32,836 bases of DNA from Nocardioides sp. (GCA_025924815.1 JAICHQ010000035.1:1-32836); one strand, 5' to 3'; numbered from the stretch's first letter, positions 14,510 through 22,376 are shown. Notes: a model not told the origin generated them from the sequence alone. Translations and numbers: made by a program.

Positions 14510-16240
14510 TCAGGACGCCACCCGCTCCGGCGCCGGGTCCAGTGGCGTCTCGTGCTGGTCGTCGGCGTGCACGAACCTCTCGCCCATCAGCCACGAGGCC
14601 GCGGCCGCGACCAGACAGGCCCCGATGGCGAACGCGAAAGCGACGATCAGGCCGTCGTGGAACGGGCCGGAGATCAGCGAGGGGAAGAAGGTGTGGCCGG
14701 TCAGGTAGTGCGAGTTCGCGGGCGAGAGCTGACCGAGGGTGTGAGCGCCGAGCAGCGACTGCACCGGGTTGTAGCCGAGCAGCGACGCGAACAGCACCGC
14801 GACCGGTGGCAGGCCTGCGACGGCGTGTGCCTGGGCGACGGGTACGCCGTGCGCGGTGAGGCCGGACTGCATGGTCGCCGGCAGCGAGCCGGCGAGCCCG
14901 ACGATCATCAGCGAGAAGAAGATGCCGATCGAGAGCACCATCGAGGAGTTCTGGAACGTCGTGCTCATCCCGTTGCCGACACCGCGCCGGTTGGCCGGCA
15001 AGGCGTTCATGATCGCGGCCCGGTTGGGGGAGGCGAACAGGCCCATCCCGAAGCCGTTGACAAACAGGGCGGCCGCGAAGTCCCAGTAGCTGAAGTCGAC
15101 CGGCATGGCGGCGAACCAGAAGAAGCTCAGCGCCGCGATCAGCATCCCGCCCGTGGCGAACGGGCGGGCGCCGTAGCGGTCGGACAGCCAGCCGGACAGT
15201 GGACCGGCCGCCAGGAACCCGACCGTCATCGGCAGCATGAAGATGCCCGCCCACAGGGGTGTGGACTCGAACGAGTAGCCGTGTCGCGGCAGCCAGATGC
15301 CCTGCAGCCAGATGATCAGGATGAACATCAGTCCGCCACGACCGAGGCCGGCCAGCAGGCTGGCCAGGTTGCCGTAGGTGAACGCGCGGATCCGAAACAG
15401 CTCGAGGTTGAACATCGGGTGCTCGATGCGCGTCTCGATCACGCAGAAGACGACGAGCAGGACCAGGCCGCCGATCATCGAGGCCAGCACCCACGGGTTC
15501 GTCCAGCCCATGATGTGGGTGCGGTAGGGCTGGATGCCGTAGGTGATCGCGACCAGGACGCCGATCAGGCCGAGGGCGAACGTGACGTTGCCCCACCAGT
15601 CCATGACGTGGTGCCGCCGGGGGCTCAGGTCGTGCAGCTGTCGGTAGCCCCACAGCGTGCCGAACAGGCTGAACGGCACCGACACCAGGAAGACGAACCG
15701 CCAGTGCACCGGTGCGAGCACGCCGCCGATCACCAGGCCGAGGAAGGACCCGGCGATGCCGGCCACCATGTTCAGGCCGAGGGCCAGCCCGCGCTGGTCG
15801 GAGGGGAACGCATCGGTGATGATCGCCGACGAGTTCGCCATCAGCAGAGCGCCGCCGACGCCCTGGAGGACCCGCATCACGATCAGCCAGAGGACGCCCT
15901 GCGTGCCGGTCAGCCAGGTGACGCTGAGCGCGACCGAGAAGATCGTGAAGATCGCGAAGCCGGCGTTGAACATCTTCACGCGGCCGTACATGTCGCCGAG
16001 CCGGCCGAAGGCGACGACCAGCACCGCGGTGACGACCAGGTAGCCCATGATCAGCCAGAGCAGATAGCTGGAGTTGCCCGGGGCGAGGGGGTCGATCCGC
16101 AGCCCGCGGAAGATGTCGGGCAGGGCGATCAGCAGGATCGAGGAGTTGATCGTCGCGATCAGCACGCCGAGCGTCGTGGTCGACAGTGCGATCCACTTGT
16201 AGCGCGGGCCGAGGGACGCGGCGGTGGCGGTGGCGGTCAT
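14510..16240 (-). CDS. MFS drug exporter, DHA2 (14-TM, EmrB/QacA-like) family
   Basis: Proton-driven export of toxic compounds across the cytoplasmic membrane. About 576 residues, with some 14 hydrophobic segments. The first TM helix carries TLGVLIATINSSILLIALPD, as in DHA2 exporters. The loop GRLGDMYGRVKMFNAG (motif A, G-x3-D-x-x-G-R), motif C-like GSFLGLVIGG and the second-half motif GWLSDRYGARPF are all present. The ATG at 16240 is preferred: TATGCT lies 7 bases upstream, while an in-frame ATG at 16252 lies inside the operator-like palindrome. The MarR gene follows directly, overlapping if its CTG start is used. The substrate cannot be read from sequence. Confidence 0.9.
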   Translation of the reverse strand: MTATATAASLGPRYKWIALSTTTLGVLIATINSSILLIALPDIFRGLRIDPLAPGNSSYLLWLIMGYLVVTAVLVVAFGRLGDMYGRVKMFNAGFAIFTIFSVALSVTWLTGTQGVLWLIVMRVLQGVGGALLMANSSAIITDAFPSDQRGLALGLNMVAGIAGSFLGLVIGGVLAPVHWRFVFLVSVPFSLFGTLWGYRQLHDLSPRRHHVMDWWGNVTFALGLIGVLVAITYGIQPYRTHIMGWTNPWVLASMIGGLVLLVVFCVIETRIEHPMFNLELFRIRAFTYGNLASLLAGLGRGGLMFILIIWLQGIWLPRHGYSFESTPLWAGIFMLPMTVGFLAAGPLSGWLSDRYGARPFATGGMLIAALSFFWFAAMPVDFSYWDFAAALFVNGFGMGLFASPNRAAIMNALPANRRGVGNGMSTTFQNSSMVLSIGIFFSLMIVGLAGSLPATMQSGLTAHGVPVAQAHAVAGLPPVAVLFASLLGYNPVQSLLGAHTLGQLSPANSHYLTGHTFFPSLISGPFHDGLIVAFAFAIGACLVAAAASWLMGERFVHADDQHETPLDPAPERVAS

Positions 16241-16257
16241 TAGTTCAAGCATACTAA
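16240..16257. promoter_or_regulatory. MarR-type operator over the exporter start
   Basis: Inverted repeat TTAGT-N8-ACTAA, 18 bp. It covers the putative -10 hexamer and touches the ATG at 16240. Spacing and sequence fit a MarR dimer site. Confidence 0.55.
16248..16253 (-). promoter_or_regulatory. -10 hexamer, leaderless exporter promoter
   Basis: TATGCT on the minus strand, 7 bases before the ATG at 16240 and inside the palindrome. An overlapping TAGTAT (16251-16256) is an alternative. Confidence 0.45.
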
Positions 16258-16313
16258 CGATCGACGCCGGCGGACGCGCTGGGTGGATCTACGGAATCGG
16301 CTAGAGAGCCCGA

Positions 16314-16319
16314 TACGGT
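16314..16319 (+). promoter_or_regulatory. -10 hexamer, leaderless AAA ATPase gene promoter
   Basis: TACGGT, 6 bases before the ATG at 16326. A GAGG also sits directly against the ATG but is too close to act as a ribosome site. Confidence 0.45.
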
Positions 16320-16325
16320 CCGAGG

Positions 16326-17507
16326 ATGGACCCGATCCGCAACCCGTACGCACCCGGCGCCGGGCAGCGGCCACCCGAGCTCGCCGGACGCAGCGCGCAG
16401 CTGACGGCGTTCGACGTGGTGCTGGAGCGGATCGCCCATGGCCGCCCGGAACGCAGCATCGTGCTGACCGGGCTGCGCGGAGTGGGCAAGACGGTGCTGC
16501 TCAACGCGCTGCGCTCGGCCGCCGTACGCCGCGGCTGGGGCACCGGCAAGCTCGAGGCCAGACCCGACCAGGGGCTGCGCCGGCCCCTCTCGTCAGCGCT
16601 GCACCAGGCCGTCCGCGAGCTGGGACATCCCGACGAGGACTCCGTGACCCACCTGCTCGGCGTGGTCCGGTCCTTCGCCGAGCGGGACGCCGGCGTCGGT
16701 GCCGCGCTCCGCGACCGCTGGCACCCGGGCATCGACGCCCCGCCGGTCCGCGGCCGGGCAGACTCCGGTGACATCGAGATCGACCTGGTCGAGCTGTTCA
16801 CCGATCTCGGCGGACTCGCGGCCGACCAGGGCCGGGGCGTCGCGGTGTTCGTGGACGAGATGCAGGACCTCCCGCCCGACGACGTCTCCGCCCTGTGCGC
16901 CGCATGCCACGAGATCAGCCAGTCCGGCCTGCCGATCATCGTCGTGGGTGCCGGGCTGCCCCACCTGCCTGCTGTGCTGTCGGCCGCGAAGTCCTACTCC
17001 GAGCGCCTGTTCGGCTACCAGCGGATCGACCGGCTGGATCGCGAGAGCGCCGACCTCGCGCTGCGCGTGCCGGCCGAGGCCGAGGAAGCGGCGTACGACG
17101 ACGGGGCGCTCGCCGCGCTGTACGCCGCGACCGGCGGCTACCCCTACTTCATCCAGGCCTACGGCAAGTCGGTCTGGGACCTGGCCCCGCGCTCGCCCAT
17201 CACGGCCGCCGACGTCGCGGTGGCCGCCCCGGAGGCCGAGCGCGAACTGGCTGTGGGCTTCTTCGGCTCGCGGCTCGAGCGCGCGACGCCGGGGGAGCGG
17301 GAGTACCTGCACGCCATGGCCGACGCGACGTTCGAGGGCCTCGAGTCGGTCCCGACCGCCGATGTCGCCGCGGTGCTCGGCAAGAAGCCGCAGTCGCTCT
17401 CGCCCGCCCGCGACTCGCTGCTGAAGAAAGGGCTCATCTACTCCGGGGAGCGTGGCCGGATCGCCTTCACCGTCCCGCACTTCGGGGCATTCCTGCGGTC
17501 GCGTTGA
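16326..17507 (+). CDS. AAA/STAND-like ATPase with C-terminal winged helix
   Basis: The 393-residue product has an N-terminal segment FAGR-like (ELAGRSAQLTAFD), Walker A GLRGVGKT at residues 49-56 and Walker B VAVFVDEMQDL with Asp177 and Glu178. Next come a sensor-like strand LPIIVVGAGLPHLP and a lid region with GGYPYFIQAYGKSVWD. The C-terminal winged helix (about 315-393: VPTADVAAVLGKKPQSLSPA, RDSLLKKGLIYSGERGRIAF) may bind nucleic acid or protein. This layout recalls Orc1/Cdc6-like and MNS/STAND ATPases of prokaryotes, whose cellular role is mostly unknown. It is divergent from the exporter, and the RTX-like gene follows 72 bases later. That gap holds a weak GGGG/CCCC hairpin (17533-17547) and otherwise only the next gene's ribosome site. 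Confidence 0.82.
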   Translation: MDPIRNPYAPGAGQRPPELAGRSAQLTAFDVVLERIAHGRPERSIVLTGLRGVGKTVLLNALRSAAVRRGWGTGKLEARPDQGLRRPLSSALHQAVRELGHPDEDSVTHLLGVVRSFAERDAGVGAALRDRWHPGIDAPPVRGRADSGDIEIDLVELFTDLGGLAADQGRGVAVFVDEMQDLPPDDVSALCAACHEISQSGLPIIVVGAGLPHLPAVLSAAKSYSERLFGYQRIDRLDRESADLALRVPAEAEEAAYDDGALAALYAATGGYPYFIQAYGKSVWDLAPRSPITAADVAVAAPEAERELAVGFFGSRLERATPGEREYLHAMADATFEGLESVPTADVAAVLGKKPQSLSPARDSLLKKGLIYSGERGRIAFTVPHFGAFLRSR

Positions 17508-17579
17508 CGCGTACCGAACCTTCCCGGCTCACGGGGCATCTGACCCCTCAAACCCTTTTCGGCTTTGGAGGAGAGCGAG

Positions 17580-18992
17580 ATGTCCCTGATACGAAACGCC
17601 GCCCTTGCCCTGGTGACGGCGGTGGTCCTGACGCCCGTCGACTCGGCGGGCGCGGCCGCGCCCTCGACCACGTGCGACGGGCTGACGGCGACCATCGTGG
17701 GCACCGACGGCGATGACGACCTCGTCGGCACCGCGGGTCCGGACGTCGTGTCGCTCGGGGGCGGCGACGACGTCTTCGACGGGCTGGGCGGTGACGACGT
17801 GCTGTGCGCCGGCGGCGGGAACGACCGGATCGACGGGGGAGCCGGGGACGACCGGATCTTCGGTGAGGGCGGCGCCGGTGACCTCGCGGGTGGCGACGGT
17901 GACGACTACCTCGACGGCGGCTCCGGACCGAGCCGCATGTACGGCGACACGCGCGATCCGGCGGCCCCCGGTGGCGGTGACGACACGCTGGTCGGCAGCC
18001 CGCTCGGCGACCGCATGTACGGCGGCAGCGGCCAGGACACGATGGACGGTCTCGGCACGGACGACGTGATGAACGGCGGCCCGGGTGATGACACCCTGCG
18101 AGGCGGCGCGGGCGACGACCGTCTCGAGGAGGTCGCCGGCGACGACGTCCTCGACGGCGGAGAGGGTGCCGACCTGGTCAGCTATCTGGAGTCGGCCGAG
18201 GCGGTCGACGTCGAACTCGGCCAGGGCACGGAGCAGGGTGCCGGCACGGACACGCTGATCGCGGTGGAGGGTGCCGAGGGGAGTCGCCGCAACGCCGACC
18301 GGCTGATCGGCAGCCCCGGTGCGGACGTGCTGATCGGCAACGGCGCCGACCTGATCCGCTCGGGCGCCGGCAACGACGAGGTGAGGGCCGACGGCGGCCG
18401 CGTGTTCACCGGCCAGGGTCGCGACGTGGTCGACGCCAGAGGCGACGCCCTGGTCCGCACCGGCTCCGGGCGTGACAACGTGGAGGCCGGAGGTGACGCC
18501 CACGTCCTGCTCGGCCACGGGGACGACACCGGCCGCGTCTCGAGGGGCTCACCGGTCGTCGAGGGCGGCTACGGTGGTGACCGCTTCGAGCTGTGGTGGG
18601 AGGACTTCCTGAGCTATTCGGCGAGCTTCACCGGTGTCGAGCTGCTGGGCGGTCCGGGCCGTGACGTGCTCGCCTGGGAGATGGACTTCCCGGTGCGCAT
18701 CGACACGCGCGAGACGTCGGTGACCGCCCGGCACCGCGACGCGACCTTCCGCAGCATCCACGAGTTCTACGGCGGCGACCTGGACGACGTCATGCTCGGT
18801 CACCGCGGTCACGACCACTTCTGGGGAGGCTTCGGCGACGACGTCCTGCGCGGGCGTGGCGGCCACGACATCCTCGTGGGGAGCCGTGGTGACGACGTCC
18901 TGCTCGGCGGGCACGGCCGCGACGTCGCCCGCGGCATGAAGGGTGTGGACACCTGTCGCGCCGAGGTGCGGCACGGCTGCGAGCGGCGCTGA
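17580..18992 (+). CDS. Secreted RTX-like calcium-binding repeat protein
   Basis: The 470 residues include a Sec signal peptide (about 1-27, ending near SAGAAA). Many glycine/aspartate nonapeptide-like repeats of the GGxGDDxLxG type (for example GGGDDVFDG, GLGGDDVLC, GGAGDDRIFG, GGDGDDYLDG, GGAGDDRLEE) fill about residues 40-200 and return at 400-455 (GGFGDDVLRG, GSRGDDVLLG). Such repeats fold as calcium-loaded beta-rolls. The middle third (about 200-395) is degenerate. The C-terminus has two Cys (DTCRAEVRHGC). There is no enzyme domain, no LPxTG motif and no type I secretion genes nearby. The ATG at 17580 is fixed by GGAGGA (17567-17572) 7 bases upstream. Confidence 0.85.
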   Translation: MSLIRNAALALVTAVVLTPVDSAGAAAPSTTCDGLTATIVGTDGDDDLVGTAGPDVVSLGGGDDVFDGLGGDDVLCAGGGNDRIDGGAGDDRIFGEGGAGDLAGGDGDDYLDGGSGPSRMYGDTRDPAAPGGGDDTLVGSPLGDRMYGGSGQDTMDGLGTDDVMNGGPGDDTLRGGAGDDRLEEVAGDDVLDGGEGADLVSYLESAEAVDVELGQGTEQGAGTDTLIAVEGAEGSRRNADRLIGSPGADVLIGNGADLIRSGAGNDEVRADGGRVFTGQGRDVVDARGDALVRTGSGRDNVEAGGDAHVLLGHGDDTGRVSRGSPVVEGGYGGDRFELWWEDFLSYSASFTGVELLGGPGRDVLAWEMDFPVRIDTRETSVTARHRDATFRSIHEFYGGDLDDVMLGHRGHDHFWGGFGDDVLRGRGGHDILVGSRGDDVLLGGHGRDVARGMKGVDTCRAEVRHGCERR

Positions 18993-19015
18993 CGGTCTAC
19001 GCCTTCGGGGTGTGG

Positions 19016-19037
19016 CGCCCGCCCTCGGGGGCGGGCG
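19016..19037 (+). terminator. GC-rich hairpin downstream of the RTX-like gene
   Basis: Perfect 9-bp stem CGCCCGCCC / GGGCGGGCG with a TCGG loop, 24 bases after the stop codon and without a T-run. This is a common look for actinobacterial terminators. An alternative pairing of 18998-19004 with 19034-19040 is possible. The rest of 18993-19132 shows nothing else clear. Confidence 0.5.
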
Positions 19038-19132
19038 TAGCCTTCGGTCAGGGACTGCCGCCGTACGAGGGCACTGGGTCGGTCGCTCTCATCCGTCGGC
19101 GCGAAGGACGAACAGACCATGAGGCCCACCCG

Positions 19133-20095
19133 GTGACCCGGCTCGAGCCGGGGCTGGTGCTCGCCGAGCGCTACTGCCTGGAGGAGCGGATCGCATCGGG
19201 CGGCATGGCCGACGTCTGGGCCGCCGAGGACTCCGTGCTCCAGCGCCGCGTCGCGGTGAAGGTGATGCGACCGGATCCCGACCACGAGGAGCTGTTCGCG
19301 CTCCGGTTCCGCGACGAGGCGTTGCACTCGGCGAGCCTGATCCACACCAACATCGCGACCCTCTTCGACTACGGCGAGGACGACGGCGTCGCCTTCTTGG
19401 TGATGGAGCTGGTCGACGGCAAGCCGCTGTCGCAGCTGATCAGGGAGCAGGGCACGATCGACGTCGACCAGGTGCGCTCCGTCATCGGCCAGTGCGCGCT
19501 GGCGCTCGGCGTCGCGCACGAGGTCAAGATCGTCCATCGGGACGTGAAGCCGGCCAACATCCTGGTCCGGGAGGACGGCCTGGTGAAGCTCACCGACTTC
19601 GGCATCGCCCGTGCAGCGGACGCCTCGGGACACACCCGGGCCGGCGACCTCCTGGGGACGCCCAGCTATCTGAGCCCCGAGCAGGCGCTGGGACGGCCCG
19701 CCACCGGCGCCAGCGATCTCTACGCCCTCGGCATCGTCGGCCACGAGATGCTCTCCGGCGCCAAGCCCTTCGACAAGCCCACCCCCATCGCGACCGCGAT
19801 GAGCCACCTCCACGAGCCGCCGCCGCCGTTGCCCGACGACGCGCCCGAGGACCTGGTGGGCGTGATCGAGGACCTCCTGGCCAAGGACCCGAAGGACCGG
19901 CCGGAGAACGCCCGGGCCGTCGCGATCCGACTGGGCCTGGCCGACCACGAGATCATCGGCCTGTCGCTCGGGCTGGCCCAGGCGGTGTACGGCGAGTCGG
20001 CCCTCGAGGACGAGCCCGTCGCCGACCCCGACCCGACGCCGGCCGAGCCGACCGGGACCATGGCCGTCGACGCGGCCCTTCTGTTCGAGGACTGA
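19133..20095 (+). CDS. Soluble Ser/Thr protein kinase (Hanks type, PknB-like kinase domain)
   Basis: Phosphorylates Ser/Thr on cytosolic proteins. The 320 residues consist of one kinase domain (about 14-285) plus a short acidic, Pro-rich tail. Glycine loop RIASGGMADVWAAED, ATP Lys43 in VAVKVM, catalytic loop HRDVKPANIL with Asp137, metal-binding DFGIA, a Thr in the activation segment (HTRAGDLLGTPSYLSPE) and YALGIVGHEML are all present, so it should be active. It lacks the TM helix and PASTA domains of PknB, so it is probably cytosolic. The GTG at 19133 has GAGG 8 bases upstream; the ATG at 19119 is out of frame. It converges on the GNAT gene with an 11-base gap. Confidence 0.9.
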   Translation: MTRLEPGLVLAERYCLEERIASGGMADVWAAEDSVLQRRVAVKVMRPDPDHEELFALRFRDEALHSASLIHTNIATLFDYGEDDGVAFLVMELVDGKPLSQLIREQGTIDVDQVRSVIGQCALALGVAHEVKIVHRDVKPANILVREDGLVKLTDFGIARAADASGHTRAGDLLGTPSYLSPEQALGRPATGASDLYALGIVGHEMLSGAKPFDKPTPIATAMSHLHEPPPPLPDDAPEDLVGVIEDLLAKDPKDRPENARAVAIRLGLADHEIIGLSLGLAQAVYGESALEDEPVADPDPTPAEPTGTMAVDAALLFED

Positions 20096-20106
20096 CGCCC
20101 AGCCGG

Positions 20107-20394
20107 TCAGCGGCGCGTCAGGTCCTGGTAGTCGGGGTGGCGCCGCAGCCAGGCGTTCACGAACGGGCAGAGCACGGTGACTTTCAGGCCCTTGTCCTCG
20201 CGGATGCGGTCGAGCACCTGGCGGGTCATCGATGAGGCGACGCCCTTGCCCTCGAACGCGTCGTCGACCTCCGCGTGCAGGATCAGGATCCCGCCTTCGG
20301 TCAGCTCATAGGCCGTGAAGCCGGCCATCGTGTCATCCACGTACGCCTCGAACCGGTGCTCCGCGGGGTTGTCCCGGACCTCGACTTCGCTCAT
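20107..20394 (-). CDS. Small GNAT-fold N-acetyltransferase-like protein
   Basis: The 95-residue product belongs to the short, YjdJ-like GNAT subfamily. It has the beta hairpin RFEAYVDDTMAGFTAYEL, the strand ILILHAEVDDAFEGKGVA containing the shortened acetyl-CoA loop (EGKGVAS), and the end CPFVNAWLRRHPDY, which is diagnostic for this subfamily. The substrate is unknown; small amines or protein N-termini are guesses. The ATG is supported by TAGCGT 6 bases upstream. It is divergent from the GDPD gene with 97 bases between starts. Confidence 0.87.
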   Translation of the reverse strand: MSEVEVRDNPAEHRFEAYVDDTMAGFTAYELTEGGILILHAEVDDAFEGKGVASSMTRQVLDRIREDKGLKVTVLCPFVNAWLRRHPDYQDLTRR

Positions 20395-20400
20395 GACTCG

Positions 20401-20406
20401 ACGCTA
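20401..20406 (-). promoter_or_regulatory. -10 hexamer, leaderless GNAT gene promoter
   Basis: TAGCGT on the minus strand, 6 bases before the ATG at 20394. Confidence 0.45.
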
Positions 20407-20479
20407 GCCGGTGGGGAACAGCCGAAGAACCCCAGCGCGTCCGGTGGGGGATCGCCGTCGTCGGCCGGATGGCATGCGC

Positions 20480-20485
20480 CAGACT
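20480..20485 (+). promoter_or_regulatory. -10 hexamer, leaderless GDPD gene promoter
   Basis: CAGACT, 6 bases before the ATG at 20492. Confidence 0.45.
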
Positions 20486-20491
20486 GAGGAC

Positions 20492-21283
20492 ATGCGGCCG
20501 CAGGTCGTCGCACACCGCGGCGCGAGCTTCGAGAACGCCGAGCACACCCGCCGCGCGTACCTCGAAGCGATCCGCGAAGGGGCCCAGGCTGTCGAGTGCG
20601 ACGTCCGGCTCACGGCCGACGGTCACCTGGTCTGCGTGCACGACCGTGACCTGCGCCGGATCGCGAGCACCCGCGGGCTGGTCTCGACGATGGAGCTCGC
20701 CGACCTCGACCAGCTCGAGTTCTCGTCGTGGAAGAACCCCTGGGCGGACCTGGACGACGAGGGCGCCGACCTCGACCCCGACCTCGACAAGGTGCTGACC
20801 CTGCGGCGCCTCCTGGAGACGGTGGCCGACGCCGACCGGCCGATCGAGCTGGCGGTCGAGACCAAGCACCCCACCCGCTACGGCGGACTGGTCGAGCGCC
20901 GCCTGGTCGAGGCGCTCGAGGAGTTCGGCTGGACCGGTGCGGACAGCCCGGTGCGGGTGATGAGCTTCTCCTACGTCGCCTTGCAGCGCATGCAGCGGCT
21001 GGCGCCGCAGCTGCGACTGGTCATGTTGATCGACAAGGCCCGGCACTGGCCGATGCTGAAGCCGATGGTCGAGGACGGCTGGATCCTCGGGCCCGGCATC
21101 GACGCGCTCAGCCGGCATCCGAAGTTCGCCCAGAAGATGGCGCACAGTCCCCACGACGTGCACGTGTGGACGGTCAACACCTTGGAGCAGCTGGAGCTGT
21201 GCCAGTCGCTCGGGGTGGCCGCGGTGATCACCGACCGGCCCCGTGCTGTGCTGGGCTGGCTCGACGGCGTCCCCTGCACCTAG
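20492..21283 (+). CDS. Glycerophosphodiester phosphodiesterase
   Basis: Hydrolyses glycerophosphodiesters to glycerol-3-phosphate and an alcohol. The 263 residues include the GDPD signature VVAHRGASFENAEHT near the start, EGAQAVECDVRLTADGHLVCVHDRDL with the metal-binding Glu/Asp and second catalytic His, LAVETKHP, MSFSYVALQRM and the ending HVWTVNTLEQ...AVITDRP. No signal peptide is visible, so it is probably cytosolic. I chose the ATG at 20492 because CAGACT lies 6 bases upstream; an in-frame ATG at 20474 is possible. The DUF5926 gene starts 10 bases after the stop, a pairing I recall from other actinobacteria. Confidence 0.9.
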   Translation: MRPQVVAHRGASFENAEHTRRAYLEAIREGAQAVECDVRLTADGHLVCVHDRDLRRIASTRGLVSTMELADLDQLEFSSWKNPWADLDDEGADLDPDLDKVLTLRRLLETVADADRPIELAVETKHPTRYGGLVERRLVEALEEFGWTGADSPVRVMSFSYVALQRMQRLAPQLRLVMLIDKARHWPMLKPMVEDGWILGPGIDALSRHPKFAQKMAHSPHDVHVWTVNTLEQLELCQSLGVAAVITDRPRAVLGWLDGVPCT

Positions 21284-21286
21284 CCT
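21281..21286 (+). promoter_or_regulatory. -10 hexamer, leaderless DUF5926 gene promoter
   Basis: TAGCCT, whose TAG is also the stop codon of the GDPD gene, 7 bases before the ATG at 21294. Confidence 0.5.
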
Positions 21287-21293
21287 CGCCGTC

Positions 21294-22211
21294 ATGGCGA
21301 AGCGCTCCCGCACCAAGGCCCGTGACCGAGCGACGGACGGTGAGGTGGGCCCGCGCGAGCCGTGCCCGTGCGGGTCGGGCAAGCGCTACAAGGCCTGCCA
21401 CGGCTCGGCCGGTGGCGCCTTCGTGTCGCGGCCCTTCCGGGGGCTGGCGGGCGAGCGCGACCTGGTGGCGCTGCGTGAGTTCGTACCTTCGGCCACCGCC
21501 CCGCTGACCGTGGGCGAGCGCACGGTCCTGCTCGGGACCCTGCTCCCGGTCGCCGCGCCGGCGATGGTGCGCGACTCCGGCGAGGTCTGGTTGGGGATGC
21601 AGGTCAGGCACGCCTTCGGGGACCCGTCGCGCGACCTGGCCGCCGTCCTGGAGAAGGCCCTGGCGGCCGACGAGCCCGGCATCGTGGGCCTGGTCGACCC
21701 GCCGGGGCCGGGACCACGCCTCCAGGACCTGCTCCTCGACGTGCCGCTGGAGGTGACCGTCCACGAGGGCTTCGAGTGGTGGCTCGGTGACGTCGCTGAC
21801 CGTGACCAGGAGATGGCCGACGCCCTGGGGCAGGCCAACGACGCGGTCGCGCGCACGGTCCGGCTCGCGTCCGTGGAGGCGGCGTACTGGGTCGACGCCG
21901 GGAGCAAGGAGCACCTGCGGTGGGTGCTGCCCCAGGAGGAGACCGCCCTGCTGGACGCCCTCGCCCGGCTGCAGGCCGTCGGTGACGACTCGATCGGCGA
22001 AGGCTCGAAGCTGGTCGGGATGTTCCGCGCCCACGGGCTGCTCACGCCGGTGTGGGACCTGCCGTCCGGCACGGGAGCCGCTGTGCTGGAGGAGCCCCTG
22101 ACGGCGTTCGAGCAGCGCCTCGAGGAGGCACTGGCCACCGACGCCATGCTGACGTCGCAGGAGCGGGCCGTCCGCACGAAGCTGGCCAACCAGCAGGTCA
22201 CCCTGCGCTGA
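21294..22211 (+). CDS. SEC-C motif protein, DUF5926-like
   Basis: The 305-residue product has a basic N-terminus followed by a SEC-C zinc motif (PREPCPCGSGKRYKACHG, residues about 19-38), the short metal-binding module best known at the end of SecA. The rest (VALREFVPSATAPL, VGERTVLLGTLLPVAAPAMV, FEWWLGDVADRDQEMADAL) matches my memory of DUF5926, an actinobacterial family of unknown function that is often labelled as a SecA-related protein in error. No helicase motifs are present, so it is not a translocase. It is followed by 187 bases containing a strong hairpin and the ArsR promoter. Confidence 0.82.
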   Translation: MAKRSRTKARDRATDGEVGPREPCPCGSGKRYKACHGSAGGAFVSRPFRGLAGERDLVALREFVPSATAPLTVGERTVLLGTLLPVAAPAMVRDSGEVWLGMQVRHAFGDPSRDLAAVLEKALAADEPGIVGLVDPPGPGPRLQDLLLDVPLEVTVHEGFEWWLGDVADRDQEMADALGQANDAVARTVRLASVEAAYWVDAGSKEHLRWVLPQEETALLDALARLQAVGDDSIGEGSKLVGMFRAHGLLTPVWDLPSGTGAAVLEEPLTAFEQRLEEALATDAMLTSQERAVRTKLANQQVTLR

Positions 22212-22251
22212 GACACGCCCCGGAATGGTTGTCCCACCGGGCACCGGTCGC

Positions 22252-22257
22252 TAGCGT
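22252..22257 (+). promoter_or_regulatory. Possible -10 hexamer ahead of a hairpin
   Basis: TAGCGT, 5 bases before a GTG (22263) and 7 bases before the long hairpin. It could drive a small RNA or a leaderless micro-ORF, or be chance. Confidence 0.25.
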
Positions 22258-22264
22258 CACGGGT

Positions 22265-22306
22265 GGCCCGGTCGTTGTTGTCTCCCCCGTCGACAACGAC
22301 CGGGCC
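22265..22306 (+). terminator. 14-bp perfect hairpin after the DUF5926 gene
   Basis: Stem GGCCCGGTCGTTGT (22265-22278) with ACAACGACCGGGCC (22293-22306) and a pyrimidine-rich 14-base loop. There is no T-run. The likely role is terminator of the DUF5926 transcript; an alternative is the body of a small RNA. Confidence 0.5.
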
Positions 22307-22354
22307 GTGGCACGTCTCGCGCCCTGACGTGTGGTCCGAGCGCCCTTTGGATCG

Positions 22355-22376
22355 TATGTACCCTTGTGGGTATGTA
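22355..22376. promoter_or_regulatory. ArsR-type operator
   Basis: Imperfect palindrome TATGTACCC-TTGT-GGGTATGTA (7 of 9 arm positions pair) overlapping the -35 of the following promoter. Likely the autoregulatory site of the ArsR-family protein. Confidence 0.5.

Noticed and set aside
14514..16196. Extension of the MarR frame far into the exporter gene
   Set aside because: Beyond 14513 the frame is an out-of-frame shadow of the exporter (Arg/Pro/Asp-rich), with no start codon near the MarR domain.
14552..16243. 563-codon plus-strand frame opposite the exporter
   Set aside because: It is rich in His, Gln, Arg and Asp, as expected for the antisense of a membrane protein, and shows no domain.
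17700..18960. Repetitive GGCGG-GAC DNA as a possible tandem DNA repeat or CRISPR-like array
   Set aside because: The periodicity is at the protein level (nine-residue RTX repeats). The DNA units are diverged and there are no fixed spacers.
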